Assembly: GCA_964495785.1 (NCBI GenBank)
Contig: CAZBXL010000047.1
Coordinates: 1 to 32,336, forward strand
Reading direction: 5' to 3'
Length of the DNA stretch: 32,336 bases
Source of the DNA: RFSX01 sp964495785
Lineage (GTDB): Bacteria > Bacteroidota > Bacteroidia > Chitinophagales > Saprospiraceae
A program made the translations under genes and the position numbers. Shown here piece after piece: positions 1-8,161 of this stretch. The number at the start of each line of letters is the position of its first letter. Within the stretch, counting starts at the first letter, position 1. The notes beneath the pieces are model-generated. The model saw only the letters and a list, made by a program, of their open reading frames with translations, did not search any database and was not told where the DNA came from.

Positions 1-39
1 GATTTTTTAGTAATTTACGCTTGTAACTAATCTTGTGCA

Positions 40-1437
40 ATGCTAAGAATCGCTCCTGTCTTTACTAATGACGCTATTACACTCGGTATATTGATCGTTG
101 CATTAGCTCTTATTTTTCATACTGCCAGTTTGGAATCTAAAGCTTGGAAGAAATTTTATAGCATTATTCCGAGTCTTTTATTAGCATACTTTATACCTGC
201 GTTTTTAAACTGGCCGCTTGGGCTTATTGCACCTCATTGGTATACAGATGGCTTATATGATCTTTTAGCTAACTATAATCTATCCTTACCTTCTGGGTTG
301 AGTTATGATGAGATTACTAATTTTCTAAGAGATAACAACGTACCTAAAAGTGAGTTTTCTGCTGTTCAGGGTCATTCACAATTATATTTTGTCGCTTCAA
401 GATATCTTCTTCCAGCGAGCCTTATTCTATTCTGCATTGGCATTGATTTCAAGGGTATCAGGAATTTAGGACCTAAGGCAATCATAATGTTTCTCGCTGC
501 AACATTGGGCATCATCATAGGAGGCCCGATAGCCTTACTTTTAGTCTCATGGATATCTCCTTCTACAATCGGTGGGTCAGCTGACGAGATATGGAGAGGA
601 TTCTCTACAGTAGCTGGTAGCTGGATCGGTGGCGGGGCTAATCAGACAGCAATGAAAGAGATCTATGAGGTGAAAGACAACCTCTTTGGTACGATGATCG
701 TCATCGACGTCGTCGTCGCTAACATATGGATGGGTTTCTTGCTCTACGGTGCTAATATGTCAGACAAAATAGATGGTTGGCTCAAAGCGGATAACAGCGC
801 TATAGAAGATCTAAAAAACCGAGTAGCCGATTATAGGGCCAGTATCTCTGAGATGCCTACAACAACCAAGTTGTTTGTGTTATTTGGTTTTGCTTTTGGT
901 GGTGTTGCTTTATCTCATTTTGGAGCTGATATTCTTACGCCGTTTATGAAAAAATTTGGTGATACACTTAGTCGATTACGATTAGACTCTTTGATGTCTC
1001 ATTTCTTTTGGTTAATCGTAATATCTACAACATTCGGTATGTTGCTCTCAACAACTAAAGCTAGAAAATTAGAAGGTGTAGGAGCCTCTCGATGGGGTTC
1101 GATATTCATATACATCCTCGTAGCAACCATAGGGATGAAAATGAATGTAGGTGAAGTAATTAATAACTTAGGTCTCTTTGCTGTAGGTATTACGTGGATG
1201 CTCGTACATGTAATAATCCTTCTTGTAGTAGCTAAACTCATAAAAGCTCCATTCTTTTTTGTGGCTGTAGGTAGTCAAGCTAATGTCGGTGGAGCCGCCT
1301 CGGCACCCATCGTAGCATCTGCTTTTAACCCAAGTCTGGCACCCGTAGGTGTCCTTATGGCAGTGCTTGGATATGCACTCGGAACCTATGGTGCCATCAT
1401 CTGTGCTACCCTCATGCAAATGGTCAGTAACGGTTAA
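40..1437 (+). CDS. DUF819 family integral membrane protein
   Basis: A 465-residue, very hydrophobic protein with roughly ten to twelve predicted membrane segments, from residue 10 to the C-terminus. It contains Gly-rich stretches within membrane segments (GSWIGGGANQTAMKE near residue 195 and VGSQANVGGAASAP near residue 410). These conserved GGG/NQ and GG/SAP patterns are typical of the DUF819 family, which is distantly related to the GltS-type glutamate/sodium symporter fold. The substrate is not known. The ATG at 40 is the only reasonable start because an in-frame TAA lies at 28-30. The gene stands alone on its strand at the window edge, and an inverted repeat and a promoter separate it from the next gene. 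The family call comes from overall pattern, and a transport function is an inference. Confidence 0.8.
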   Translation: MLRIAPVFTNDAITLGILIVALALIFHTASLESKAWKKFYSIIPSLLLAYFIPAFLNWPLGLIAPHWYTDGLYDLLANYNLSLPSGLSYDEITNFLRDNNVPKSEFSAVQGHSQLYFVASRYLLPASLILFCIGIDFKGIRNLGPKAIIMFLAATLGIIIGGPIALLLVSWISPSTIGGSADEIWRGFSTVAGSWIGGGANQTAMKEIYEVKDNLFGTMIVIDVVVANIWMGFLLYGANMSDKIDGWLKADNSAIEDLKNRVADYRASISEMPTTTKLFVLFGFAFGGVALSHFGADILTPFMKKFGDTLSRLRLDSLMSHFFWLIVISTTFGMLLSTTKARKLEGVGASRWGSIFIYILVATIGMKMNVGEVINNLGLFAVGITWMLVHVIILLVVAKLIKAPFFFVAVGSQANVGGAASAPIVASAFNPSLAPVGVLMAVLGYALGTYGAIICATLMQMVSNG

Positions 1438-1439
1438 TA

Positions 1440-1465
1440 TCATATTGATAATCATTGCAATATGA
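1440..1465. repeat. AT-rich inverted repeat (TCATATTG ... CAATATGA)
   Basis: Perfect 8-bp arms at 1440-1447 and 1458-1465 surround a 10-nt spacer. The repeat starts 3 nt after the stop of the DUF819 gene and about 33 nt before the next promoter element. There is no following T-run, so it is a poor intrinsic terminator. It may form a 3'-end hairpin or be an operator. Confidence 0.45.
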
Positions 1466-1497
1466 AATAAAGTAAAGATTCTTATCTAAAATATAAG

Positions 1498-1505
1498 TAT
1501 CTTTG
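1498..1505 (+). promoter_or_regulatory. Bacteroidota -7 promoter element TATCTTTG
   Basis: TATCTTTG matches the TAnnTTTG element recognised by the Bacteroidota primary sigma factor, and it is followed by GCACCCCG, a common context in this phylum. Transcription would start near 1511-1513, giving a leader of about 25 nt before the ATG at 1536. No clear TTG was seen at the expected -33 position. It probably drives the cluster 1536-6273. Confidence 0.6.
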
Positions 1506-1535
1506 CACCCCGTTTTACAGGACTAAATTACCAGA

Positions 1536-2351
1536 ATGACTAAGAAGCGAGTTTTATTTGTATCTCAAGAGATGAATCCCTATACAACTTTGACTGAAAT
1601 ATCAGCCATTGTTAAAAAATTAGCCCCTCTTACGCAAAGCAAGGATATGGAAGTCCGTGTCTTGATGCCTAAATTCGGTAGTATAAACGAAAGAAGACAT
1701 AGATTACACGAGGTTGTAAGACTTTCAGGTATGAATATTATTGTTGATGATGATGATTATCCATTAATTATAAAGGTAGCCTCTCTTCCAGGATCTCGAC
1801 TTCAAGTCTATTTTCTTGATAATGAAGAGTTTTTCAAGAGAAAATTTGTTTTCAATGATAAAGAAGAAAAGCCTTTTGAAGATAATCAGGAAAGAATGGT
1901 CTTCTTCTGTAAAGGCGTCATCGAGACAGTTAAGAAGTTCGGTTGGCCACCAGACATAATTCATTGCCATGGTTGGATGACAAGCCTCATTCCTTATTAT
2001 CTTAAGAGTGTCTATAATAACGAGCCTATTTTCGAAAACTCAAACATTATATACTCTGCTTATAAAAATAAATATGAGAAAACATTCAGCGAGAACTTCT
2101 TAAGTCTTGCTGCTATTAATCATTTAGAACCAGAAGATCTTGCCGACTTTAAAGCTAATGATGAAATAAAACTTCTTGCTGGAGGTATGAAATACGCCGA
2201 TGCCGTCGTTAAAGGTTCGGAGTCACTTGATAATGATGCAGAAGATGTTTTTGCAGGACTTTCAGTTCCGACATTAGAATACTTTAACGAAGAAGAAATA
2301 GGTGCTCCGATTTTAGAGTTTTATAAAGGACTTTTAGAACCCGTATCTTAG
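1536..2351 (+). CDS. Short glycogen/starch synthase-like protein (GT5 N-terminal domain only)
   Basis: This 271-residue protein resembles the N-terminal Rossmann half of GT5 glycogen synthase: KKRVLFVSQEMNPY at residues 3-16, then a PDIIHCHGWMTSLIPYYLK segment near residue 140. True GlgA is about 480 residues, starts with an EMxPxxKTGGLADV motif that binds ADP-glucose, and has a second GT1-like domain. Here the KTGG position reads TTLTE and the second domain is absent. The protein is therefore unlikely to elongate glycogen. Bacteroidota often carry a short protein of this kind beside DUF4270 and glmS. It is first in a cluster of closely spaced genes (7 nt to the next) behind a recognisable promoter. 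Family placement is fairly sure. The role is unknown, and a regulatory or sugar-nucleotide-sensing role is only a guess. Confidence 0.75.
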   Translation: MTKKRVLFVSQEMNPYTTLTEISAIVKKLAPLTQSKDMEVRVLMPKFGSINERRHRLHEVVRLSGMNIIVDDDDYPLIIKVASLPGSRLQVYFLDNEEFFKRKFVFNDKEEKPFEDNQERMVFFCKGVIETVKKFGWPPDIIHCHGWMTSLIPYYLKSVYNNEPIFENSNIIYSAYKNKYEKTFSENFLSLAAINHLEPEDLADFKANDEIKLLAGGMKYADAVVKGSESLDNDAEDVFAGLSVPTLEYFNEEEIGAPILEFYKGLLEPVS

Positions 2352-2358
2352 CATTTGT

Positions 2359-3702
2359 ATGAATAGATTGACTCCCTTAATTATCATCTTAGTTGTAGGA
2401 TGTTTAATAATTTCGTGTAATGACGATATTGCAGTAGGCGCTAATATCTTAGGTACTCAACCTATAGAAGCAGACTTTAATGATCAAATAGTTATTACTT
2501 CTAAAACGGTAGAGCCCACATCACCATTTATAAGTTATAGAAATACTGGTGACTTTGACAGAAACCCATATTTATTAGGAGAATTAGATGACCCAAACTT
2601 TGGAGTTACATCATCTACTGTTTTTCTTACTCCTATGACTACAAATTCGGCCCTTCCTGATTTTAATATCTCTATTATTGATTCAGTAGTACTGGCTATA
2701 CCTTATGACACTATCGGGCTGTATGGAGACGCTAATGCTATACATAATATTAGTGTGCATAGACTCCAAGATGCTATTGACTTAGCCTCTGTTGATACAC
2801 TATTGGCATCTGAATGTTTAGAATACGAAGATACGCCGATTACAGAATTAAGTATAGTTCCTTCACCATTTGATAGTGTACCGGTTTTTGACCCTATTTC
2901 CGATTCTACAATCACATTAGTACCTCAACTGAGATTTACTTTAGATAAAGATTTATGGCAAGAAGTACTACGAGATACTCTTAATACAGAAAGCACACAG
3001 CAATTAGTCAATCAAGTCAAGGGATATGCTATAAAGTCTGATCCTACCGCGAGTAGTATGTTTGGTGTAAACCTGTTAGTGACTAGCCCTGCTTCCATAC
3101 AGGTTTTTTATACAGACACCATAAGCAGTTTTTTTACTTTAGATGTTAATACAACATCTAATTCTTCGGAGGCAAGAGACGAGACAAGTATAAAGCATAG
3201 CTGTTTTGAGTCTGACTACAGCGGCTCAGAAGTAGAAAGGACGCTGGGAGATTCGCTTGCAGAATTAAATTATTTAGAAGGATTAGAAGGTTTTAATATC
3301 GAATATGATATCTCTAATGTATTAGACATTGAAGATGAGTTTATAAACTATGCTGTCTTAGAACTTTTTGTTCTTGAAGATGACAACCAGCCTATAGAAC
3401 AACTTCTCTGCATGTATGAATCCGAAACACAGGGATTCATCAATATAAGTGATTTTAATTCCAACTTGAGAAGCATTTATTTTGATGGTGCACTACAAGA
3501 AGAAGAACTCAATGGCCAGACCATAAGAAAGTACGAAGTAATAATTACGAGACACCTCATAGCTTTTAGAAATGGTGATATTACTTCTCCGTTTATATAC
3601 ATAAGCCCATTTAACAGAGGGCTTGCTAATCATTCCATAATCTATGGACCTAACCATCCCACATTCCCAGCTAAACTAAAAATCATTACTACGAAACCAT
3701 AA
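2359..3702 (+). CDS. DUF4270 lipoprotein
   Basis: A 447-residue protein with a lipoprotein signal: a hydrophobic stretch at residues 4-19 and a lipobox IISC with Cys20, followed by NDD. The mature part is rich in Asp, Ser and Thr and in beta-type segments, with GELDDPNFGVTSSTVF near residue 75, a signature of DUF4270. Members are predicted to sit in the outer membrane or on the cell surface. Their biochemical role has not been established as far as I know. The gene follows the GT5-like gene by 7 nt and precedes glmS by 9 nt, so the three are probably co-transcribed. This neighbourhood recurs in Bacteroidota and hints at a cell-envelope function, which is inference. Confidence 0.85.
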   Translation: MNRLTPLIIILVVGCLIISCNDDIAVGANILGTQPIEADFNDQIVITSKTVEPTSPFISYRNTGDFDRNPYLLGELDDPNFGVTSSTVFLTPMTTNSALPDFNISIIDSVVLAIPYDTIGLYGDANAIHNISVHRLQDAIDLASVDTLLASECLEYEDTPITELSIVPSPFDSVPVFDPISDSTITLVPQLRFTLDKDLWQEVLRDTLNTESTQQLVNQVKGYAIKSDPTASSMFGVNLLVTSPASIQVFYTDTISSFFTLDVNTTSNSSEARDETSIKHSCFESDYSGSEVERTLGDSLAELNYLEGLEGFNIEYDISNVLDIEDEFINYAVLELFVLEDDNQPIEQLLCMYESETQGFINISDFNSNLRSIYFDGALQEEELNGQTIRKYEVIITRHLIAFRNGDITSPFIYISPFNRGLANHSIIYGPNHPTFPAKLKIITTKP

Positions 3703-3711
3703 CAACTTATT

Positions 3712-5556
3712 ATGTGTGGAATTGTCGCTTACATCGGTGAAAAAAAAGCATACCCTATAATTATAGAAGGGCTCAAAAGATTAGAATATAGAGGTTATGA
3801 TAGTGCTGGAGTAGCACTATTAAACGGAGATATGCAAGTTTTTAAAAAGAAAGGCAAAGTTGTCGAGCTTGAAAATCACGTATCTGAATCTCTCGAGGAA
3901 GTCAATCATTCTATCGGAATAGGTCATACAAGATGGGCTACCCATGGGGTTCCCAATGATGTAAATGCACACCCGCATACTTCTAATAGTGGTACCATAG
4001 CTGTCATACATAATGGTATCATTGAAAATTATGATTTTATAAAAAAAGCACTTCTTGAGAGAGGACATGTTTTTAGTTCTGATACAGATACAGAAGTGCT
4101 TGCACATCTCATAGAGGAAATACAACAGACTGAAAAGCTATCACTTGAGGAAGCTGTCAGATTAGCTCTTAATAAATGTGTCGGTGCTTATGCTATCGTT
4201 GTCATGGATAAAAACGAACCAGACAAACTAGTAGGAGCTAAGCTATCAAGTCCTCTTGTTCTTGGTATAGGAGACAACGAATACCTACTGGCCTCAGATG
4301 CTTCGCCAATAATAAAGTACACTAATAGAGTCATTTATCTTAATGATGGAGAGATTGTTACTATTGACAAAAAGAAAGGATACTCCATCAAAAACTTATC
4401 AAACGAAACACAGAATCCAAAAATATCTGAACTTGACTTAAAGATAGATGAACTTGAAAAAGGTGGTTATGATCACTTTATGCTCAAAGAAATTTTTCAG
4501 CAACCCGTTACGGTAGCTGAAAGTATGAAGGGGAGAATCAACTCTGATGAAGGATGGGCAGTCTTAGGTGGAATGAAACCTAACATTGCAAGAATAGCAA
4601 AAAGCGATCGTATCATACTGACCGCTTGTGGAACTTCGTGGCATTCAGCTATGATCGGAGAATACCTATTAGAAGATCTTGCAAGAATCCCTACTGAGGT
4701 AGAGTACGCAAGTGAATTTAGATACAGGAATCCTATTATAAAAGAAAATGATTTTATAGTCGCTATTAGTCAGTCTGGAGAGACAGCAGATACATTAGCC
4801 GCTATAAAAATGGCTAAAGCTAAAGGTGCATATCTCTATGGTATTGTTAATGTAATAGGCTCTTCTATAGCAAGAGAAACGGATTCTGGCTCATATACAC
4901 ATGCAGGTCCAGAAATAGGCGTTGCATCTACTAAGGCATTTACAAGTCAGTCTACTATACTTGCTTTGATGGCTCTATACTTAGGTCATCATAAAGGCTT
5001 AATAGAAGAAACATACTTTAGAAGGCTCTTAACAGAACTAGAAAGTGTACCAGCAAAAATTGCAAGAATTTTAGCTAAAGATGAGCAGATTAAATATATC
5101 GCTGGAGAAATAAGGAATGCATCGAATGCTCTTTATCTTGGTAGAGGTTATAATTTTCCTGTGGCATTAGAGGGTGCTCTTAAACTTAAAGAAATATCTT
5201 ATATCCATGCAGAAGGATATCCCGCTGCTGAAATGAAGCATGGTCCGATAGCATTGATCGACATGTATATGCCTGTTATTGTCATCGCTACTAATAAAAG
5301 CGCCTATGAAAAAGTCGTCAGCAATATCCAAGAAGTCAAGGCTAGAAAGGGGATTGTAATTGCGATAGTTACAGAAGGAGATGAATTAATCAAAGAAATA
5401 GCAGATTTTATCATAGAAATACCCGAAATTGAGGAACCATTGACGCCTTTGTTATCAGTTATACCACTGCAACTCCTTGCATATCACATAGCTGTCATGA
5501 GAGGATGTCATGTTGACCAACCAAGAAATTTAGCTAAATCAGTTACTGTAGAATAA
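3712..5556 (+). CDS. glmS: Glutamine--fructose-6-phosphate aminotransferase (isomerizing)
   Basis: GlmS converts fructose-6-phosphate and glutamine to glucosamine-6-phosphate, the entry step of UDP-N-acetylglucosamine synthesis for peptidoglycan and lipopolysaccharide. The protein begins MCGIVAYIG, so Cys2 is the N-terminal nucleophile of the glutaminase domain (about 1-225, with YRGYDSAG, HTRWATHG and HNGIIENY motifs). Two SIS domains follow (about 285-425 and 455-600): TACGTSWHSA, SQSGETADT, EIGVASTKAFTSQ and GRGYNFPVALEGALKLKEISYIHAEG. It ends LAKSVTVE, the canonical C-terminus with the catalytic-type Lys. At 614 residues the length is normal. No glmS ribozyme-like leader is present, since only 9 nt separate it from the DUF4270 gene. 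Its product feeds MurA, encoded two genes downstream. Confidence 0.98.
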   Translation: MCGIVAYIGEKKAYPIIIEGLKRLEYRGYDSAGVALLNGDMQVFKKKGKVVELENHVSESLEEVNHSIGIGHTRWATHGVPNDVNAHPHTSNSGTIAVIHNGIIENYDFIKKALLERGHVFSSDTDTEVLAHLIEEIQQTEKLSLEEAVRLALNKCVGAYAIVVMDKNEPDKLVGAKLSSPLVLGIGDNEYLLASDASPIIKYTNRVIYLNDGEIVTIDKKKGYSIKNLSNETQNPKISELDLKIDELEKGGYDHFMLKEIFQQPVTVAESMKGRINSDEGWAVLGGMKPNIARIAKSDRIILTACGTSWHSAMIGEYLLEDLARIPTEVEYASEFRYRNPIIKENDFIVAISQSGETADTLAAIKMAKAKGAYLYGIVNVIGSSIARETDSGSYTHAGPEIGVASTKAFTSQSTILALMALYLGHHKGLIEETYFRRLLTELESVPAKIARILAKDEQIKYIAGEIRNASNALYLGRGYNFPVALEGALKLKEISYIHAEGYPAAEMKHGPIALIDMYMPVIVIATNKSAYEKVVSNIQEVKARKGIVIAIVTEGDELIKEIADFIIEIPEIEEPLTPLLSVIPLQLLAYHIAVMRGCHVDQPRNLAKSVTVE

Positions 5557-5589
5557 AAATACAAGACTACAATACACTTATAATTATTT

Positions 5590-6273
5590 ATGGAATTTGA
5601 AATGACTTATAATTCTCAGGAGGATCATTTAATCATATCTGAGTATGGAAGAAATGTGCAAAATCTTGTAAGATATTGCAAGACAATAGAAGACGATAAG
5701 GACAGACAAAAGTTTGCAGAGCAGCTCGTAGAATTAATGTACCAGATGAACCCGCAATCTAAAAACGTCTTAGAATATAAAACTAAACTGTGGAAACATT
5801 TATTTAAGATAGCAGATTACGACATTGACGTAACCCCTCCAAACTTACCTAAGCCTACTGAAATTGAAGATGAGCTTAAGCCTGAAAAATTAGAGTATCC
5901 AGTTAAAGAAAGAGAATTTAGACACTATGGTCATAACGTGAGACTTCTTATGGAAAAAGCTATAGGAATGGAGGAAGGACCAATAAAGCAAGAGTTCGTA
6001 GAAGTCATCGGCTCATTTATGAAGTTGGCTTATAAAAATTGGAATAGAGAGCATTATGTAAGTGACGAAATTATTCTAGAAGACTTACACTCTCTATCTA
6101 AAGGCAAACTAAAAGTAGAGGAAAATAGATCTTTAGATACTCTCACAGCTGCCGTTAGACATAAGTCAAATAGAAGAAGACCTAGTAATTCTAAATCTTC
6201 AAACAACAGAGGAGGGCGTAGAAATAATAACAATAACAGAAACAATAAGAATAATAATAAAAGACGTCGATAG
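5590..6273 (+). CDS. DUF4290 protein with basic Asn/Arg-rich tail
   Basis: A 227-residue protein matching DUF4290, a Bacteroidota family of unknown function, in its first 170 residues (EYGRNVQNLVRYC near residue 18, MYQMNPQSKN near residue 50, EFRHYGHNVRLLMEKA near 112). The last 40 residues are a low-complexity basic tail of Arg, Asn and Lys that ends in KRRR, which could bind RNA, DNA or another acidic partner. Homologues tend to begin close to the TYNSQ segment, so Met5 (5602) is an alternative start. The gene lies 33 nt after glmS and 58 nt before murA, and the latter appears to have its own promoter. The conserved linkage to glmS and murA suggests an envelope-related role, which is inference. 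Confidence 0.82.
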   Translation: MEFEMTYNSQEDHLIISEYGRNVQNLVRYCKTIEDDKDRQKFAEQLVELMYQMNPQSKNVLEYKTKLWKHLFKIADYDIDVTPPNLPKPTEIEDELKPEKLEYPVKEREFRHYGHNVRLLMEKAIGMEEGPIKQEFVEVIGSFMKLAYKNWNREHYVSDEIILEDLHSLSKGKLKVEENRSLDTLTAAVRHKSNRRRPSNSKSSNNRGGRRNNNNNRNNKNNNKRRR

Positions 6274-6301
6274 ACAATCTTTATATTATAAAATATATTA
6301 A

Positions 6302-6309
6302 TATATTTG
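6302..6309 (+). promoter_or_regulatory. Candidate -7 promoter element TATATTTG before murA
   Basis: TATATTTG fits TAnnTTTG and lies 22 nt before the murA ATG, giving a very short leader. The surrounding stretch is nearly all A and T, so a chance match is possible, and no convincing -33 TTG is present. Confidence 0.45.
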
Positions 6310-6331
6310 ACGCTGATAATCAAACATCAAT

Positions 6332-7648
6332 ATGTCAAATGGTTCTTTTTTAGTACAGGGTAATTGTTCTCTGTCAGGAAATATAACTCCTCAAGGAGCA
6401 AAAAATGAAGCACTTCAAGTTATAAGTGCAGTCCTCCTCACATCTGAGACAGTTGTCATCAGTAATGTGCCCGAAATTATAGATGTACACAAACTAATTG
6501 CCTTACTAAAAGGCTTAGGAGTCATTATTGAAAAAATAGAAGCCAATAAATATAGCTTCTGTGCAAAAGATATAGACTTAGACTACTTCGCTTCTAAAGA
6601 GTATCTCAATGAAGCGAAAAAAATACGAGGCTCTGTTATGCTTATGGGTCCGCTATTAGCAAGATTTGGAAAAGCTTACCTACCTAAACCTGGTGGAGAT
6701 AAAATAGGCCGAAGAAGATTAGATACCCACTTCAATGGATTCATCAGAATGGGTGCAGAATTTAAATACATAGAAGACAAAGACGAATTTTTTCTTTCGG
6801 GAGAAAAACTAACTGGTACATACATCCACATGGATGAAATATCTGTAACAGGAACAGCCAACATTGTGATGGCTGCTGCTCTTACCGAAGGTACTACAAC
6901 GATCTACAATGCCGCATGTGAGCCTTACCTACAGCAGCTGTGCAAAATGATCGTCCGTATGGGTGCAACTATAGAAGGCATAGGGTCTAACTTATTGCGT
7001 ATAAATGGTGTAGAATCTTTAGGAGGTACTGATCACAGAATACTTCCAGATATGATTGAAATAGGTAGCTGGATAGGACTCGCTGCCATGACACAATCTT
7101 CATTAACGATCAATAATGTAAATCTTGATTCGTTAGGTATTATACCACAAACCTTTCAGAAATTAGGTATCGATCTTACTTTTCAAGATGATAACATTAT
7201 AGTCAAAGAACAAGATGTCTATGAGGTACAAAACTTTATAGATGGATCTATTCTTACTCTTTATGATGCCCCATGGCCTGGATTTACGCCTGACCTTTTA
7301 AGTATCGTACTAGTCTTAGCGACGCAAGCTAGAGGAAGTGTATTGATACATCAGAAAATGTTTGAAAGTCGATTATTCTTTGTTGACAAATTAATAGATA
7401 TGGGTGCTCAAGTTATTTTGTGTGATCCCCATAGAGCTACTGTCATAGGCTTAGAAAGAAAAAGTCAACTGAGAGCCATACAAATGAGTTCTCCAGATAT
7501 CAGAGCCGGTGTATCTCTACTCATAGCAGCACTCAGCGCCAATGGTACAAGCCGTATAGACAACATTCAACAGATTGATAGAGGATATGAAAACATTGAC
7601 GTTAGGCTTAATAATCTAGGTGCACAGATAGAAAGAATACCTTCTTAA
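6332..7648 (+). CDS. murA: UDP-N-acetylglucosamine 1-carboxyvinyltransferase, Asp-type active site
   Basis: MurA transfers enolpyruvate from phosphoenolpyruvate to UDP-N-acetylglucosamine, the first committed step of cytoplasmic peptidoglycan synthesis. The 438 residues fit the family (about 420-440). Seen are the substrate-binding GAKNEAL (Lys24, Asn25), the RGSVMLMGPLLARFG segment, GGDKIGRRRLDTHF at 121-134, SVTGTANIVMAAAL and a C-terminal DIRAGVSLLIAAL. The active-site loop has Asp123 where Escherichia coli MurA has Cys115, the residue alkylated by fosfomycin. Asp at this site is known from mycobacterial and chlamydial enzymes, which remain active but fosfomycin-insensitive. The gene follows the DUF4290 gene and overlaps the stop codon of the convergent DinB-like gene by 4 bp, leaving no room for a terminator between them. 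Confidence 0.96.
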   Translation: MSNGSFLVQGNCSLSGNITPQGAKNEALQVISAVLLTSETVVISNVPEIIDVHKLIALLKGLGVIIEKIEANKYSFCAKDIDLDYFASKEYLNEAKKIRGSVMLMGPLLARFGKAYLPKPGGDKIGRRRLDTHFNGFIRMGAEFKYIEDKDEFFLSGEKLTGTYIHMDEISVTGTANIVMAAALTEGTTTIYNAACEPYLQQLCKMIVRMGATIEGIGSNLLRINGVESLGGTDHRILPDMIEIGSWIGLAAMTQSSLTINNVNLDSLGIIPQTFQKLGIDLTFQDDNIIVKEQDVYEVQNFIDGSILTLYDAPWPGFTPDLLSIVLVLATQARGSVLIHQKMFESRLFFVDKLIDMGAQVILCDPHRATVIGLERKSQLRAIQMSSPDIRAGVSLLIAALSANGTSRIDNIQQIDRGYENIDVRLNNLGAQIERIPS

Positions 7649-8142
7649 GTAACGTTAAGGTCTATTCCTGAATAGTATCCTGTGTCTATATCCTTAATAG
7701 ATTTAGTGTAGAATGTAATCTGTCCTACGTGGTAAGAAAAGTGCTCTATGACATGTATAATTATGCTCAAGACCGTTTCATCAAAGCCTTGAACTTTTCT
7801 ATTCTCTGTAAGTTGATCAAGACTTAGTTGTTGGACAATTTCTGACGACTTCTGAATGACCTCAGATAATTCATTGATGATAGTTTGTCTCTCTCTACGA
7901 TTATCGTTATCAAATTCTAAATCTCTCTGACGCATATCTTTCTCTATACCAATGCCAGCAATTATGTACTGTCTAACATTACCTGTAAGGTGCATGATGA
8001 GATTAGCAACAGAATTAGTATTCTGATTAGCCGTCTGCCATAACTCATCATCTGTAAGCTTATTACAACATGATACAATTCTATGATATCCCTCTTCTAT
8101 GATTCTTCTTTCGTACTCTTTCTTTATAATTTCTAAAATCAT
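7645..8142 (-). CDS. DinB/DUF1572-like four-helix protein
   Basis: A 165-residue, mainly helical protein resembling the DinB/YfiT-like superfamily, specifically the DUF1572 group. NLIMHLTGNVRQYI near residue 47 and IHVIEHFSYHVGQI near residue 125 supply the three His positions typical of the metal site. Functions in this superfamily range from thiol transferases to uncharacterised stress proteins. No precise activity can be assigned. I chose the ATG at 8142 (MILEIIKKEYE). A longer frame starts at a TTG (8181) inside comF but adds an atypical segment. The gene starts 19 nt after the comF stop and is probably co-transcribed with it. Its stop overlaps that of murA. Confidence 0.75.
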   Translation of the reverse strand: MILEIIKKEYERRIIEEGYHRIVSCCNKLTDDELWQTANQNTNSVANLIMHLTGNVRQYIIAGIGIEKDMRQRDLEFDNDNRRERQTIINELSEVIQKSSEIVQQLSLDQLTENRKVQGFDETVLSIIIHVIEHFSYHVGQITFYTKSIKDIDTGYYSGIDLNVT

Positions 8143-8161
8143 ACTTAGTGTTTGTATTAGA

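Noticed and set aside
3703..3711. glmS ribozyme or riboswitch leader
   Set aside because: Only 9 nt separate the DUF4270 stop from the glmS ATG, too short for any structured leader.
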